From positions 152,538-216,537 of the forward strand of contig WNNJ02000147.1 of NCBI GenBank assembly GCA_012934845.2: 64,000 bases of DNA, in the 5' to 3' direction. Numbering within the stretch: the stretch's first letter is position 1; each line of letters starts with the position of its first letter. The translations under genes were made by a program, and so were the position numbers. Below the pieces are notes generated by a model, which saw nothing but the letters and a program-made list of their open reading frames with translations, did no database searches and was not told where the DNA came from. Of this stretch, positions 45,250 to 56,354 are shown in pieces. The stretch is from Pomphorhynchus laevis (Eukaryota > Acanthocephala > Palaeacanthocephala > Echinorhynchida > Pomphorhynchidae).

Positions 45250-46508
45250 ATATGGATGATAATTGTTTTTAATGCTCGATAGAAGGGCCTTTGCATTTCC
45301 TCGCATCAACGCGATTGAAATACGCTGAAACAGGCGGGCTGCTGCAATATCGTACGACATTGATGAACGAAGAGCTAAATTTCGAGCTATGCGCCTAACT
45401 ACTTGCTCACCCTCTGGATTCCAGCCTCCGTAACACTCTAGCACAGCAGGGGTGAAGTTGTACCCTGCTTCGATCATTTGAGCCTGGTATTTCCTGTCTT
45501 TGACATTGGAGGCGTACTCATTGGCAGAGAAAAGTTGGGTACGAGCGGCATGGCGGATGTAGGCCTTCTGTAGCGGGTTTGTAACCGCAAAATCCACTGC
45601 TTCCGGCGGATCTCCGTAAATTAGAATATCAGCCGGTCTTTCTCTGAGATTCTTTATCAGGTTCGGGACTTCTCGTCCAACGTGCATTCCAGCCGATTGT
45701 GCAGCCTGAAAAACAATGTCTCGTATGCCATTATGACGTAGGCCTGTGAAACCTCTAAAAGAGCATGTTAAGGCATGAAAACCCATACAATCAGCTTTAC
45801 GGTAACACCTATTGCACCTGTAGATTTTATCAGAAATGGGAATGCCCAGCCAGAAACGTATTAGGACAGAAAATTCGTTGTCGGTCAGCGCTAGACCAAG
45901 ACTTTTGTTGTGTGTACATTGTAGCCAAGCATTTGCGTGGGGAGAGGACACTGAAAGTATTCGCGCTTTGTCCGCCTCACTCGATCTCGATTTTAACTGA
46001 TCTAGCATGGCTGAGTCAATGAGAGAGGACAATTTTCCCTGTACTGTCGACACAACGAACTTAGTTGAAACTTCCTCTAGTGCGTTTTTTGATGTGATGA
46101 ATCCAGGAAAAGTACTAGCATCCAGATCAAGAGAAGTTGCGACAGCTTGAGTGCTTGCTATAAAGGCTGCTGAACAGTGTTTCAGAGTACTTCTCAGACC
46201 GAGTCCGCCCATTTTTAGAGGAAGTTCAGCTTGCCACTTTTTCTTGGTTGAAAGTTGAACTGATGTGATTATTCCAAGTGCGCGCATAACTGCCTCGTCG
46301 AACCGATGGCAGAAGTCGTCCATAAAACGGAAGTCAACGTTTCTCATGTAAAATGCCACTCTAGGGGCTGACGCGCAGTGTCGCAAAAGCAAATAAGCTA
46401 CATGAGCATCAGGAATTGATGTCACGAGATCTATATCGTGGAGGAGTTTGGGCATAACCTTTTCGAGCATGAACGACTTGACAAAATCAGGCGAGCCAAT
46501 CGGACAAC
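45250..46508 (-). mobile_element. 5'-truncated LINE C-terminal region, in frame with the phosphatase
   Basis: Begins at LGCPIGSPDFV (about 46508), a truncated RT end, preceded by AT-rich sequence with a stop. It then shows KKKWQAELPLKMGGLGLRS, a knuckle CNRCYRKADCMGFHALTC (C-X2-C-X9-H-X4-C), GLRHNGIRDIVFQAAQ and RERPADILIYGDPPEAVDF, the pattern of R2-like C-terminal knuckle plus restriction-like endonuclease. The frame is undamaged for more than 400 codons and runs straight into the phosphatase sequence without a stop (one 711-codon frame, 44335-46470). Boundary near 45250 is approximate. Confidence 0.75.
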
Positions 46509-46812
46509 CGAGTATTATTTAAAGTATTATTGATTATCTAATTTAAAAATTAAATAATCAAATATTTATTTTTATGTTGTTTATTTTATCTTTAATCGTA
46601 AGTTTGAATTTGCAAAATAACCATAATGTTATATCGGTAGAATTTAGCTTACCGTCATATAAACTGTTTCACGAATTCATTTTTTGTCGAATACTGTCTA
46701 GCGATTTTTTTGGAAAAACTTTTTTTCTCTTTTCCCGTTTCGATTTTTTTGCTAATCACATATGTGAGCATCTTCGAGAGAATCACGGGTGCGGTTTGAA
46801 CCAACAGTTATA

Positions 46813-46955
46813 TATAGTTCAAAAGACATCGGTTTTCTTACCGGCGTCTTTTGAACTATACTTTACTGCATAAGTAAAGTATGTATCAAAAAAAGATAAA
46901 AATCACACTTTCTATGATAGAAAGAAGATAAATTTATTGTTGAGCTTTTAACAAT
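46813..46955. repeat. Row of four hairpins
   Basis: Successive inverted repeats: TATAGTTCAAAAGAC (46813-46827) with GTCTTTTGAACTATA (46846-46860), whose loop contains CGGT/ACCG; ACTTTACT with AGTAAAGT (46860-46881 area); CTTTCTAT/AGAAAG near 46906; TTTATTGTT/AACAATAAA near 46932-46957. The first could act as a strong RNA stem; no gene is adjacent. Confidence 0.65.
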
Positions 46956-46996
46956 AAAATTTTGCCCAATTTGCTATATACTTATAAGGATATATT

Positions 46997-47294
46997 AAGT
47001 CCTTCAGTTATTTAACACCGCCATGGCTGGTCTCAAGCCCGTGCTGAGAAAGGAGGAGGGTTGGCGATAGACTTCGTGACAAGCCAGTCGTAAAACAAAA
47101 CCGTCGCATCAACAGTATAAAAGTGTGTCTTAATGAACTTCGCGAATAGGCGACTACAATGATACGGCCGCGTTTTTCGCGCAAACGAACACCAACCATC
47201 ACTATGGCCCATCTGCGTGACAGTGGAAAAAGCGGACTTCGTAACGAAGCGAAACAAGCACTGAAGGAAAAGAAGAAGTCCTTCAGTTATTTAA
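46997..47294 (+). mobile_element. Repeat-bounded 298-bp segment with RTE-like 5' sequence
   Basis: AAGTCCTTCAGTTATTTAA occurs at 46997-47015 and 47276-47294, and a one-base variant at 47898-47916. Inside, CAAGCCCGTGCTGAGAAAGG also occurs at 18562-18582, so this is a dispersed repeat. The run ending GAGGAGGGTTGGCGATAG resembles the non-coding lead of RTE-type LINEs (from memory, uncertain). Contains no solid ORF. Confidence 0.5.
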
Positions 47295-48250
47295 TACTGT
47301 GTGGCCATATGGTAAAAACATCATCTGCAAATCTCCTCCATATTACCAGTTCCATTTGAGCTTATCCCGTTCAAACTTGTCCGTGTAATTTATAGCGTAA
47401 ACAAAATCCTTTGATGTTCTCATCGCTGTGATGTGTATGTTGCGATTTATTTTTGAATTAAACCCGAATATGTTATGTATTAGTACAAAGCTAGATGCTT
47501 CTTTAAGCTAGATGCTTCTTGTTTTACAAACACACCAAGTCATCTTCACTATATGTCTAGTGCACTTATATATGTGCATTAGACGTCTAGTGCATGGATA
47601 TATGTGCAATAGACGTCTAGTGCACGTATGATCAATTTTGTAGTAATACATTTAATCGAGCTCATTAGTTTTTTAAGAAAATCATTAGTATTATCTAGAT
47701 GGGCAGAAATAAATGATAGTGTGCATGAAATATCTTTTTGGAAAAATCTTGATGGTTTGACTGCATAAACTAGCAATTGGTCTTCCTTGAAAAGGGTTTT
47801 GAATCTTGAGCACTTTGGTCAATACATAGAAATCTCCAATAACTGCATTATTGGCTATCAAATTATTCTTTCCGTCTATCGTTATTGTTTTGAGATGAAG
47901 TCCTTAAGTTATTTAATGGAGAACTGTTTCTCCTCATAAGCATTACTTTATAACTGACTAGTGCCCTAATTTTTGTATTTTTGTCTTTTTCAAATCACGA
48001 TATGTGCTTTTACCAGCTTTTTTGATGACTATAGATCGGTTATCTTTCAACTCTTTCATTGCATTTTGCAATAAGTTTTATCTTGTACCTTCATTTGATG
48101 CATTTTGTAACGTCAAAGGTAAGTTTTATCCCGTATCTAATTACGGAATTATAAATGCGGAAGAATGTTACTACAACATTTGCACTAAACAAAAGTTCAA
48201 TTGTAAAAATCACGATAGACAATAGATAAATGTATGATTTAGTTGTTTGC
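47295..48250. repeat. Intergenic with a 30-bp tandem repeat
   Basis: At 47556-47625 the unit TCTAGTGCACTTATATATGT plus GCATTAGACG repeats about 2.3 times. GCTAGATGCTTCTT is duplicated at about 47490-47520. No gene recognised in the rest. Confidence 0.7.
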
Positions 48251-49060
48251 ATATCATCAGCTAACCTATCCAGTACATCTCCTGATCATTTATCTGCCTC
48301 ATCCTCTAGATTAATTTGAACGATCATTGCTGTTAACTTATGATATGGATGTTTAATCATGTGACCAACAGCGCCATTATTCTTGTCTCTTTTATACACT
48401 ATGTCAGAGCGGAGAGTATGTTGATCGTCCGGATATTGTGCTAAGTCCTGCCTGACTAAATTGAAGACCACATACTTTGCAGTTGCACATATATACAGCA
48501 TTTTTGCTTTTGCAAGTATTATTATCATAAATGTGGTATTTTGCTTCACTTAGTGGGCTCTTAAATTCCGTAGTTTCCATCATGCCATGATTATTTTTGC
48601 ATCTGATATGCTTACATATCGTGCATATTCTACGTTTACTTTTGAATTTTTTTCGATCTATAAATCTTCGTATGTTCATATTGTTCTTATACTAAATATT
48701 AAATTCTATCAGGCGTCTGATGGTGTTTTTGTCCATGCACATAATTGGTATCATCATATTACGTTTTATTTTCGCTAAAATCGGATGGTATTCTGATAAT
48801 ATGCAAAATATCGAATTATAAGCTGAGGAATTTTGTGTTTTTCTCTAACAATTTCTTTCGAGACTTACATTCTTCTCGAATCTGTCTATCAATTTCGGCC
48901 TATAATGTCTGTTGTTGAGTTCCCTTTTGAGATTGATCATGTACTTCTCCATGTAATCAACATTGGATCATCTTTTTCCAATTCTGAGGTACTCGCTACA
49001 TCTATTTATTTTGATTCGAATTTCACTCACTACAGGTTGTGATCCTACCTTTACCATTTG
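48250..49060 (-). pseudogene. Penelope-like element, GIY-YIG end
   Basis: The minus strand gives FKSPLSEAKYHIYDNNTCKS then KNAVYMCNCKVCGLQ, the lead into a GIY-YIG endonuclease of Penelope-like elements (usual C.S.NVVYL..C..C...YVG). A frameshift precedes SDIVYKRDKNNGAVGHMIKH and HKLTAMIVQI, the rest of that domain. Upstream (48700-49060) pieces such as SEIRIKIDVASTSELEKDD and IFCILSEYHPILAKIKR may be the linker to the RT. Decayed. Confidence 0.7.
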
Positions 49061-49569
49061 TTATATTATGGATAAAAATATTCAACGACATTGCAGGAAC
49101 AATATTTTAATCATTTGTATTGCCTTCAGTAAACAAGTTAGACATAATAAGGCAAAAGTACAAAATATCACATGTGCTTGCCTGTGTTTGAAACCTATTA
49201 AATGTCGGTACACAATTTACTGTTCCACTGTTGCTCTTTCTGATGAAAACAGCTACTTATTGTTCTACAATTTTGTATATAAATTGGTATAGTTTATCCT
49301 TAATTAGGGTGTGAGTTATATCGCCATCAGCCCTCATCTTCAAATTATGTGGAAACGCCTTATTTGCAAATCAGACTTTCAAGGCATTTTTGGTTTCTCG
49401 GACGTGTTTGCATCACTGGCATAAATTACACGGCGTTTTGCAGTTTTTTTCACGGGTAGATTTTGTTACAGTTATATAATCTTGTTGATCAAGATTATAC
49501 ACAACTGATAAATAACTAAAAGTAGAAACAGCCATGAAAAACAAACAGGTTAATAAAAGACAAAGACGA

Positions 49570-51300
49570 TTTATTTCCAAGTCGTTCTATATTACGGCCT
49601 CAGGTCCATCGAGATCTTAGCCGTCCACCAATCCAACCTCCCGCCTTCCGACTGAACATTCCTGGGTATTTCACCCCTCCGAAGTCCAATCGATGTGAAC
49701 TATGCTTGGTAATCGCGAGATGAGGAGCTTGAGAAACCTTAGTCTTTGCTCGGAAGGACGTCTTCTTGAAAAGAAGTTTAATCAAAGAGAGCCCAAGTAC
49801 CCCAGAGGCGCACTTGAGTTTTCTCATTCAATTACAGATGTTGGGCCTGTTTCAGGGCCTACTTTGCTCTTTTATGGATACGTTTGAGTCTATCTAGGTC
49901 AGCTTTCGCTGGCCAGTTTACCGTAATTGTGAACCCCAGGTATTTTACTCGACTTGTGAAGATATGGAGTGGTTGATTAGTCAATATGGAAGAAAGAGCT
50001 GAGAGTGCTAATCTCTTTAATTTTTTCTTTGTCGCAAGGGCACAATGACAGACGACCACCTGCGATTTGGACAAATTGTGAATAAGATTAGATGGGGTCA
50101 GCTGGTCTTTTAATCTTAAAAAGAAACGGCTGATGCTTAATACTACATATTTTCACCTGCGTTCAGAGAACAGGGTTGTGGTATCATCAGCGTATACAAC
50201 TAGATGTTGATCGCGTTTAAAATTCTTGAATAGTACAATGGATGCAGCAAGATATAAGATAGGAGAAAGTGGGGATCCTTGAGGTACACCCATAATAGGG
50301 TAGAACTGACACGCATCAGAGTCGTCTTCATAGTAGAACCGTTTGGTGTACAGCAACATCTCCTCCTTGTTAACAATTCTCGCAGCCAACCCAAGGGATC
50401 TGAGAGAAGAGATAACAAAAGGAATTGAAATGCGGTCAAATGCAGCAGAAAAATCAAGAAAGACAGTCACATCAAGCTGGTGACTGATATCTTGACAAAA
50501 CTTATGCACTTCACCTATTGTTAAATGGACTGAGCGCCATTTGACAAACTCATGAAAACTCGGTGGGATCAATTTACGCCTCGTTAAATGGACGCAGATT
50601 CTACGTGCAAGCGCTTTCTCGCAGATGGAGATGAGAGAGTTTTGAATTGAAATGGGCCGCAGGTCTTTAGGACATAAAACCGTAATACGCTTTGGTAAAA
50701 ATAATCTACGACTAATATTGATGACTGCTACATTAGATGGTGAGGCTAAAAGATTGTGACGGCCACTTCTCTTCTTTGATAGTTTGTCAAAAGCTGACAT
50801 ACCCGAGAAGATAGTGGAGCAACGGATTGAGAGGTTCCCGGAAGTGGACCCTAAGAGTTGAGGATATCTGTAACGGATAAGTCCCTGCTCCTGAAGTCAC
50901 CCCAAGACAGGATTGGTTGGGGAGATTGAGTGGCTTCATAGTTATTATGGGGGTAGTTACAAAACTCTGTAAAGGCTAACGTTCATAATCCAACTCAAAG
51001 CCCTATCCTTCCAGCAAACAAGCTTCTCATTCTTAAATATCTTCGAAAATGAAGACTGAGAAGGGTTAAGGTAAGCAAGGCTCGCCTTACTCCCGCTCAG
51101 CGGGAATCTATATCTAGAGCTCGAGTATTTATTCGAGAGGGCCTGTCTGCCGGAAACAGAGAAATTGGGAAGGTGATTGATAATTGCTTTATTCTCGTTC
51201 ATTTTTGCATATTCGTACATTATTTTAACATTCATGGAAAGTAACAACGTTTGCGGAGTATCAAAATATTTTAATCTACCAGCAAGTTCAAGCAAAAATC
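49570..51300 (-). pseudogene. I/Jockey-like LINE copy B, ORF2 3' part
   Basis: Linker region 50957-51295 (SSRYRFPLSGSKASLAYLN, FSKIFKNEKLVCWKDRALS), RT region 50153-50800 (RRLFLPKRITVLCPKDLRPI, VFLDFSAAFDRISIPF, MGVPQGSPLSPILYLA, HLVVYADDTTTLF), then C-terminal pieces to 49600. Same family as copy A; motif B is intact here (PQGSPLSP). 5'-truncated at about 51300, where it meets copy C head-to-head. Several frameshifts after the YADD motif. Confidence 0.85.
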
Positions 51301-51349
51301 GTTATTTTTTAATTATTATCTCTGGGAATAATACTCAAACGACTTCTCA

Positions 51350-54290
51350 ATGAAAGTTAGTGGGGCTTTTGTTAAATATGGTATCAGGGGAAATGGTTCT
51401 GCAGAGCTTTTCCCTATAAATAAACCTTCAAACTTGGTGTGTGTATCACCAATAGCACCCATCTCCGAGCAAAACTATTTTGACTCGTTTTTAAGTGTAT
51501 TCGTATCCAGTTACAAGAAAAATAGAGTCTTATTAAATTCCACCAAGCATTCCGGCACGACTACCGGATATCCTTCGCGACCTCTAGCATTGTAGAGGAT
51601 TATGTTAAAGTGACAAAAGATAAACTATTTTATAAGGCCAAGGTAACATTCGCGACCTCGAATAAAGCCAGGTAACCTATTTGCCTATTATGGCTACAAT
51701 AAAAATTACCAACATCACTCCAGAAGTAGATGCCGAGGATTTAAAAGCTCTAGATTCATTGTGCAAGATTAATAACTTCGGTTCATTAAGGGTAAGGAAA
51801 CACCCCCTTACCAATTGCTTTTGGGTCTACTTCAGAGGAGAATTGTCGCCTCCTTAAGAATTCTGCCTTTAATCCATTCCTGCGGTACAATCTACGATTT
51901 CAACTGATCGAATGCAATAGCATTCCCAACTGTAATAACTGCCACGCCTGGCGGCAATGGAGCTCATCATGCTCCAAGGCCAAATCCTGTAGTGTATGTG
52001 GCTCAACGGAATAAGCACATACCCTACTTTGTAACCAGATAGTCTACTGAACTAAGTGTGGCCAGCAGCATTGGCATGTTCTAAATGTTTAAAAGCATAC
52101 CTGAAGCGTTACCTGTGGCATTCTAGTGAGAATATTGCCATCTATCCCAATATTCACAATATTCAACCAGCCCAGATTCTTCCTGCGAATGATGGTTATA
52201 CAGAGCTAAAGCTCAAGTTTTGCCACATAAAAACTAGGTTATCTGCCCTGGATACATTGATTCATAACTTAACTAATTTTATACCATTTACTACTAATCA
52301 TTACATTATATAATGAAATGCTTTGATTTTAAATGAAATCTTTACAATTAAGTAATTAAATGAAATCTGCAACAATTCTAAGGAACCGAATATTCATAAT
52401 TTTAAAAAGTTATCATCTTTTAACATTTACTGCTATCATTTTCCTGTTGATGGCGATTTTCCAATCGCCATCAACTCACCAACCTGCACCCTCAACAAAA
52501 AAGTCATCAAAGAGACGTGCATCCGCATTTACGGTTTCCTGCAGGGGATGGCGTAAAGTATCAAGCCGGGGACATGATGAAAATTCTTCTAACAGCCAAA
52601 GAGTGATCAGCGGTTTCGCTATTTGGGCCGGAGTCAGGAAGGGCAACTTTCCTCACATTGGGCCTAACTAGTGGGTTCTCTGTCCCTTATAGTTGCACCC
52701 TTGCATAGGAAGTAATTCCGAACCGTTTTCTCTGAACGTCCTTCAGTGGAATTCGAGAAGTGATTCTGCCCTTAGCCTTTTATCTTGTCGAGATGCAATC
52801 TGGTCAAGACGGAACAGCTGCAATCATCAGTTCTTCTAAGACTGTCAATCATAGTTATAACGCGACGACAGTAGTACTTGGCTGTTTATTACTGATATCA
52901 TGAATATTATCGATATTAATCTCTAAACAAATGACGTCTATCACGACACTGCTAAAAAATCTAACTGACGTCGATATGGCGCCACAAATTGTTGAAACAA
53001 TCGAAGTCAAGCAATCAAGCAAGCGTTCTTCATCTACGAAAACTGCACACGTCAAACTTCTGAGATAGAACGATATCTGGAACATGGTGGAAAATGATTA
53101 TTTTTCCCACACCAGCAAAGGAGTGGGACGTAGTCACGCTGATAAAGCTGGAGGCCGGAAAAGCAACCCCATGGACCTAACTAGAGGGTTATGCTGCACT
53201 TTATAGTGACACATCTGCTTGGCAAGTAATTCCGGACCGTTTTTACTCTGGAATTCGGTTGGTGCTTCTGCCCTTAGTATTTTATCAGGCATTATAGTCC
53301 TTCAGGAAACTAGATCTATCCGGTCTCCCCGGGGCATTAACTGATTTCTTACAAAGCACATATCATCCCACTTTACTCCAAACATAGCCCCACCTAACTC
53401 CTCTTCTTCTCAAAATCTTTTAACCTTAGTTAAATTTCATTTAAGATCAAATATCGTATTAAATTACTCTAGTCCAGCCATATCTTGTTTAGCAATAACA
53501 CTCTGGAAGAACGGTAAACGTATCAGTATAGCCAATATATATATTCAGCCTGATGAGATTCACAATAACCGTAACCTCCTGGACCGTATATTAGGTAGCG
53601 GCTATGGCATGTTACTTTGTTACTTCAACGGTCGATCTGGTCGTTGGATTAATGCAGTGCCTTGTAGATCTAGGAACGTGTATCTTATATATAAACCACC
53701 AGCCCTCACATCTCATTGTACAAAGACAAATTTACTCATCGGCATACTACTGCTACACGAGAGGTGACTGCTAAAGCTTTAGTGTATTGAACAGTCGCTC
53801 CAACAACTGTCCACCTCGCATGACTTATATCGCTGGTGGTTAGATGAAGGCACGCTGCTGAGGAGGTTTCACTTTGATCAATCAGAGTAGCCTTCTTCCA
53901 GACAGCGATCTGACTCTTCCCAGTCGTAGGAAATGCGAGTCTGATCTAATTTAATTCCTATCTCTCTTACAAGCTACCGCGATACGTTCGACTACCTATA
54001 AAAGTTATTTATTTAATCCTACTCCAACAAAATTCAAAGTCATTGCTAAAATTCTAAACCTTCATAATCTCTCTGTTTCCCTCAGGCAGGCCTCTTGAAA
54101 TAATACTGGAACTCTAGATATAGGTTCAAGCAAAGTTGATATAAGGCGATCAGTGCTCGTCTTAATTAATCTTAGTCTTCCTTCTGGAAGATATTCAAGG
54201 AGTTTTTCTGCTGGAAGGAGATAGGATCTGGTTGGATTGGCAAAATTGGTCTTCACAAAGTTTTGGAAGAGTCACTAATCATACATAATT
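51350..54290 (+). pseudogene. I/Jockey-like LINE copy C, ORF1 and start of ORF2
   Basis: Opposite strand to copy B. ORF1: MKVSGAFVKYGIRG start, LVCVSPIAPISEQNYFDSFL, then KITNITPEVDAEDLKALDSL and knuckles CNNCHAWRQWSSSC and CTKCGQQH-like Cys/His pairs around 51915-52080, broken by stops. ORF2 start: ALIVLQETRSIRSPRG at about 53295 (ETR endonuclease motif), ISIANIYIQPDE, ILGSGYGMLLCYFNGRSGRW (GDFN replaced by CYFN) and a linker to 54290 with SSFWKIFKEF-like sequence. The RT is missing, so it is 3'-truncated or deleted. Confidence 0.78.
52629..53310 (+). repeat. Diverged internal duplication in LINE copy C
   Basis: The stretch 52629-52790 (GGGCCGGAGTCAGG .. GCCTAACTAG .. AAGTAATTCCG .. TTCTGCCCTTAG) reappears at 53150-53310 (GGAGGCCGGAA .. 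ACCTAACTAGAGGGTTATG .. AAGTAATTCCG .. TTCTGCCCTTAG). The corresponding single segment in copy A is near 33340-33400. Suggests a duplication in this copy. Confidence 0.65.
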
Positions 54291-54656
54291 ATAAAGCCAC
54301 GTTGGAGCGAATATAAATAGCTTAATTGACTGGAAACGACATTAGGAAGTAAGCGTTTGTTCGGAGATTCGTGCTGAAGATAGGCATGTGTTTGTTTTTT
54401 TAATTGATTTTTATTTTTACTGTTCGAAGGTGAAGTCTCAGCGGTCTGTAAATTGTTACCTTAAGACGATTATGACAAAAATCTGCATGGCAGTTTACAC
54501 AAGGAGTTTCGGATTTTGCACATTAGCGAGCCGCCTGTCTATGACAATCGCAACACAATCTCACTTTCGAAGATTCACCACGCGACATTTTTTGTATGTA
54601 TGCAGGAAACTTTTTAATTTTTATATTGTATGTATATATTTAAATCCAAGAATATT

Positions 54657-54919
54657 CAGTCCTGTAATAATGTTAGTCCTGTAATAATGCTAGTACTGTA
54701 ATAATGCCAGTCCTGTAAGAATATTATGACTTGTCAAGTCGGCGAGCGAAACGAGCCGACAATCTGCAACTTAAATCTGCGACTTGAATATGCGACTTGA
54801 ATATGCGACTTAAATCTGCAACTTGAATCTGTAACTTGAATATGCGACTTGAATATGCGACTTGAATCTGCAACTTGAATCTGCGACTTGAATCTGCGAC
54901 TTGAATCTGCGACTTGAAT
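54657..54919. repeat. Adjacent 17-bp and 13-bp tandem arrays around a GC-rich palindrome
   Basis: 54657-54715: about four copies of AGTCCTGTAATAATGTT. 54739-54761: GTCGGCGAGCGAAACGAGCC region, where GTCGGC pairs with GCCGAC. 54761-54919: about twelve copies of a 13-bp unit AATCTGCGACTTG with variants (GCAACTTG, ATGCGACTTG). Right after, at 54947-54974, a 12-bp hairpin with a TTAT loop. Confidence 0.9.
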
Positions 54920-55139
54920 TGTAAGTATTTCTAACCAAGATAATTTTTAACCCAATTTTTATAAATTGGGTTAATAATAAATAATAATAAATAATGCAAA
55001 ATAATTATTTATTCTATTTATTAAACTTCCTCAGTTTCATATTTACATTATTCAATTACCCTTTTTGACTTGGTGGACCTGGTATATTACTGCCGGACAC
55101 TAGTCCTGAGCTTGAATTAAAATATTCGATTCGTTTGTA

Positions 55140-56030
55140 TATTATCCTTTCTGAAAATATTTCAGTTACTCAAATCAAGGCAAAACAACATGTAAAAGCT
55201 TTAAAAATATCAAAAGAGCGTGACAACTACTTTCAAAAACAATCAGATGCTTTAAAACTTCACAATTAAGATCTGCACCAGAAAATAATGTACGCGACAA
55301 TGAAGGGAGAGCGCCAACCAGGTTGTATGTAAGAGCATTCGAACATCGTCATTTCACCTTGTCTAGAAACGAATTTTATTACGCTGTAACAGCAAGATAA
55401 GGTTGGACACCTCCAAATGCACCGTCAATGTGTCTCTTTTATAATATCTTTGAAATATCACACGCACATTCTTGTCATGTAAGTGGTTTACCATTAATGC
55501 GTCACAACACTATATGTGACTGATTACAGTTGAGCTAAATAGCTTAGCCCTCACAGCCGTACGAAAGCCATTGCTTTCGTACGGCTGTGAGGGCTATTTA
55601 AAAAGTCACCGACAAATAAGGAAAACGGTGCACGACTAGATATTGAGTGTTATAAAATACATGGAAACCGAACGAAACGATCTTTAATGGATGTATGTGT
55701 ATTTAATTACCTGGCTCCTTCGTATTCTGTAGGTAATCCGAACTTACATTTATTATACCACAAACAAAGAAAGTACGCGAAATATGGTAAGCGAATCTAT
55801 CGTTTCGAAACAGCTTTCCATTGATTTTTCAGCGAAATTGATGTCCAAACTGACTAAGTGCTGAAACAAATTGCAAGAAAGAAGGCATTCAAATATCATA
55901 AGATTTATCAGGAGTGGATACGGAATTTGCTATGCAAAATCGGAATCAGCCTGGCCAAATCCACATCTACGTGTGTGCGATCTGCACGGCGTGACAAACG
56001 AAGACGCAGCATCTCACTAACGTAAAACCC
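55140..56030 (+). pseudogene. LINE C-terminal knuckle/nuclease region, another family
   Basis: Reads RLYVRAFEHRHFTLSRNEFY, GWTPPNAPSMC, AHSCHVSGLPLMRHNTICD (H-X-X-X-C then RHN), and after a break MDVCVFNYLAPSYSVGN, KYAKYGKRIYRFETAFH and YHKIYQEWIRNLLCKIG. This is the layout of C-terminal regions with Cys/His knuckle, RHN and a conserved D..V..PS segment in R2-like LINE proteins, in the same class as 45250-46508. Stops and a 24-bp hairpin insertion (55545-55596) interrupt it. Confidence 0.6.
55545..55596. repeat. Perfect 24-bp hairpin, 4-nt loop
   Basis: Arm TAGCCCTCACAGCCGTACGA(AAGC) at 55545-55568, loop CATT, mirror arm 55573-55596, no mismatch. It interrupts decayed LINE coding sequence, so it looks like a local inverted duplication rather than a terminator. 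Confidence 0.9.
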
Positions 56031-56354
56031 TGAAAAATTGTGTTAGGTCAATAGATTTTTATAAAAAATAATTTTTTATTTTTATGTGTATATTGAATTA
56101 CGAGACATTAACAGTCGTTTAGTGTTTTAACTCCTTCCATGTTGATTCTGCCTTTTGAGTATTTGCTCTATTCTCTGTAATAAATTATTTTGAGTGATTT
56201 AAGATATAATGTTCATATTTGTACCAAACATGGAGGTGTACATGCAAATTATTCCGAAACCCCATTGCTCTGGTCAAACACAACTTATATATTTTATTTT
56301 CGTCGTGCAAATAGAGTTTAGTCTATTGCTTGGTTCGCCTATTTCCATGATTTA

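Noticed and set aside
44335-46470. TGA used as tryptophan throughout the genome
   Set aside because: Trp residues in PLRG1, PDCD10-neighbouring genes and the LINE ORFs are encoded by TGG, and TGA serves as stop in PDCD10.
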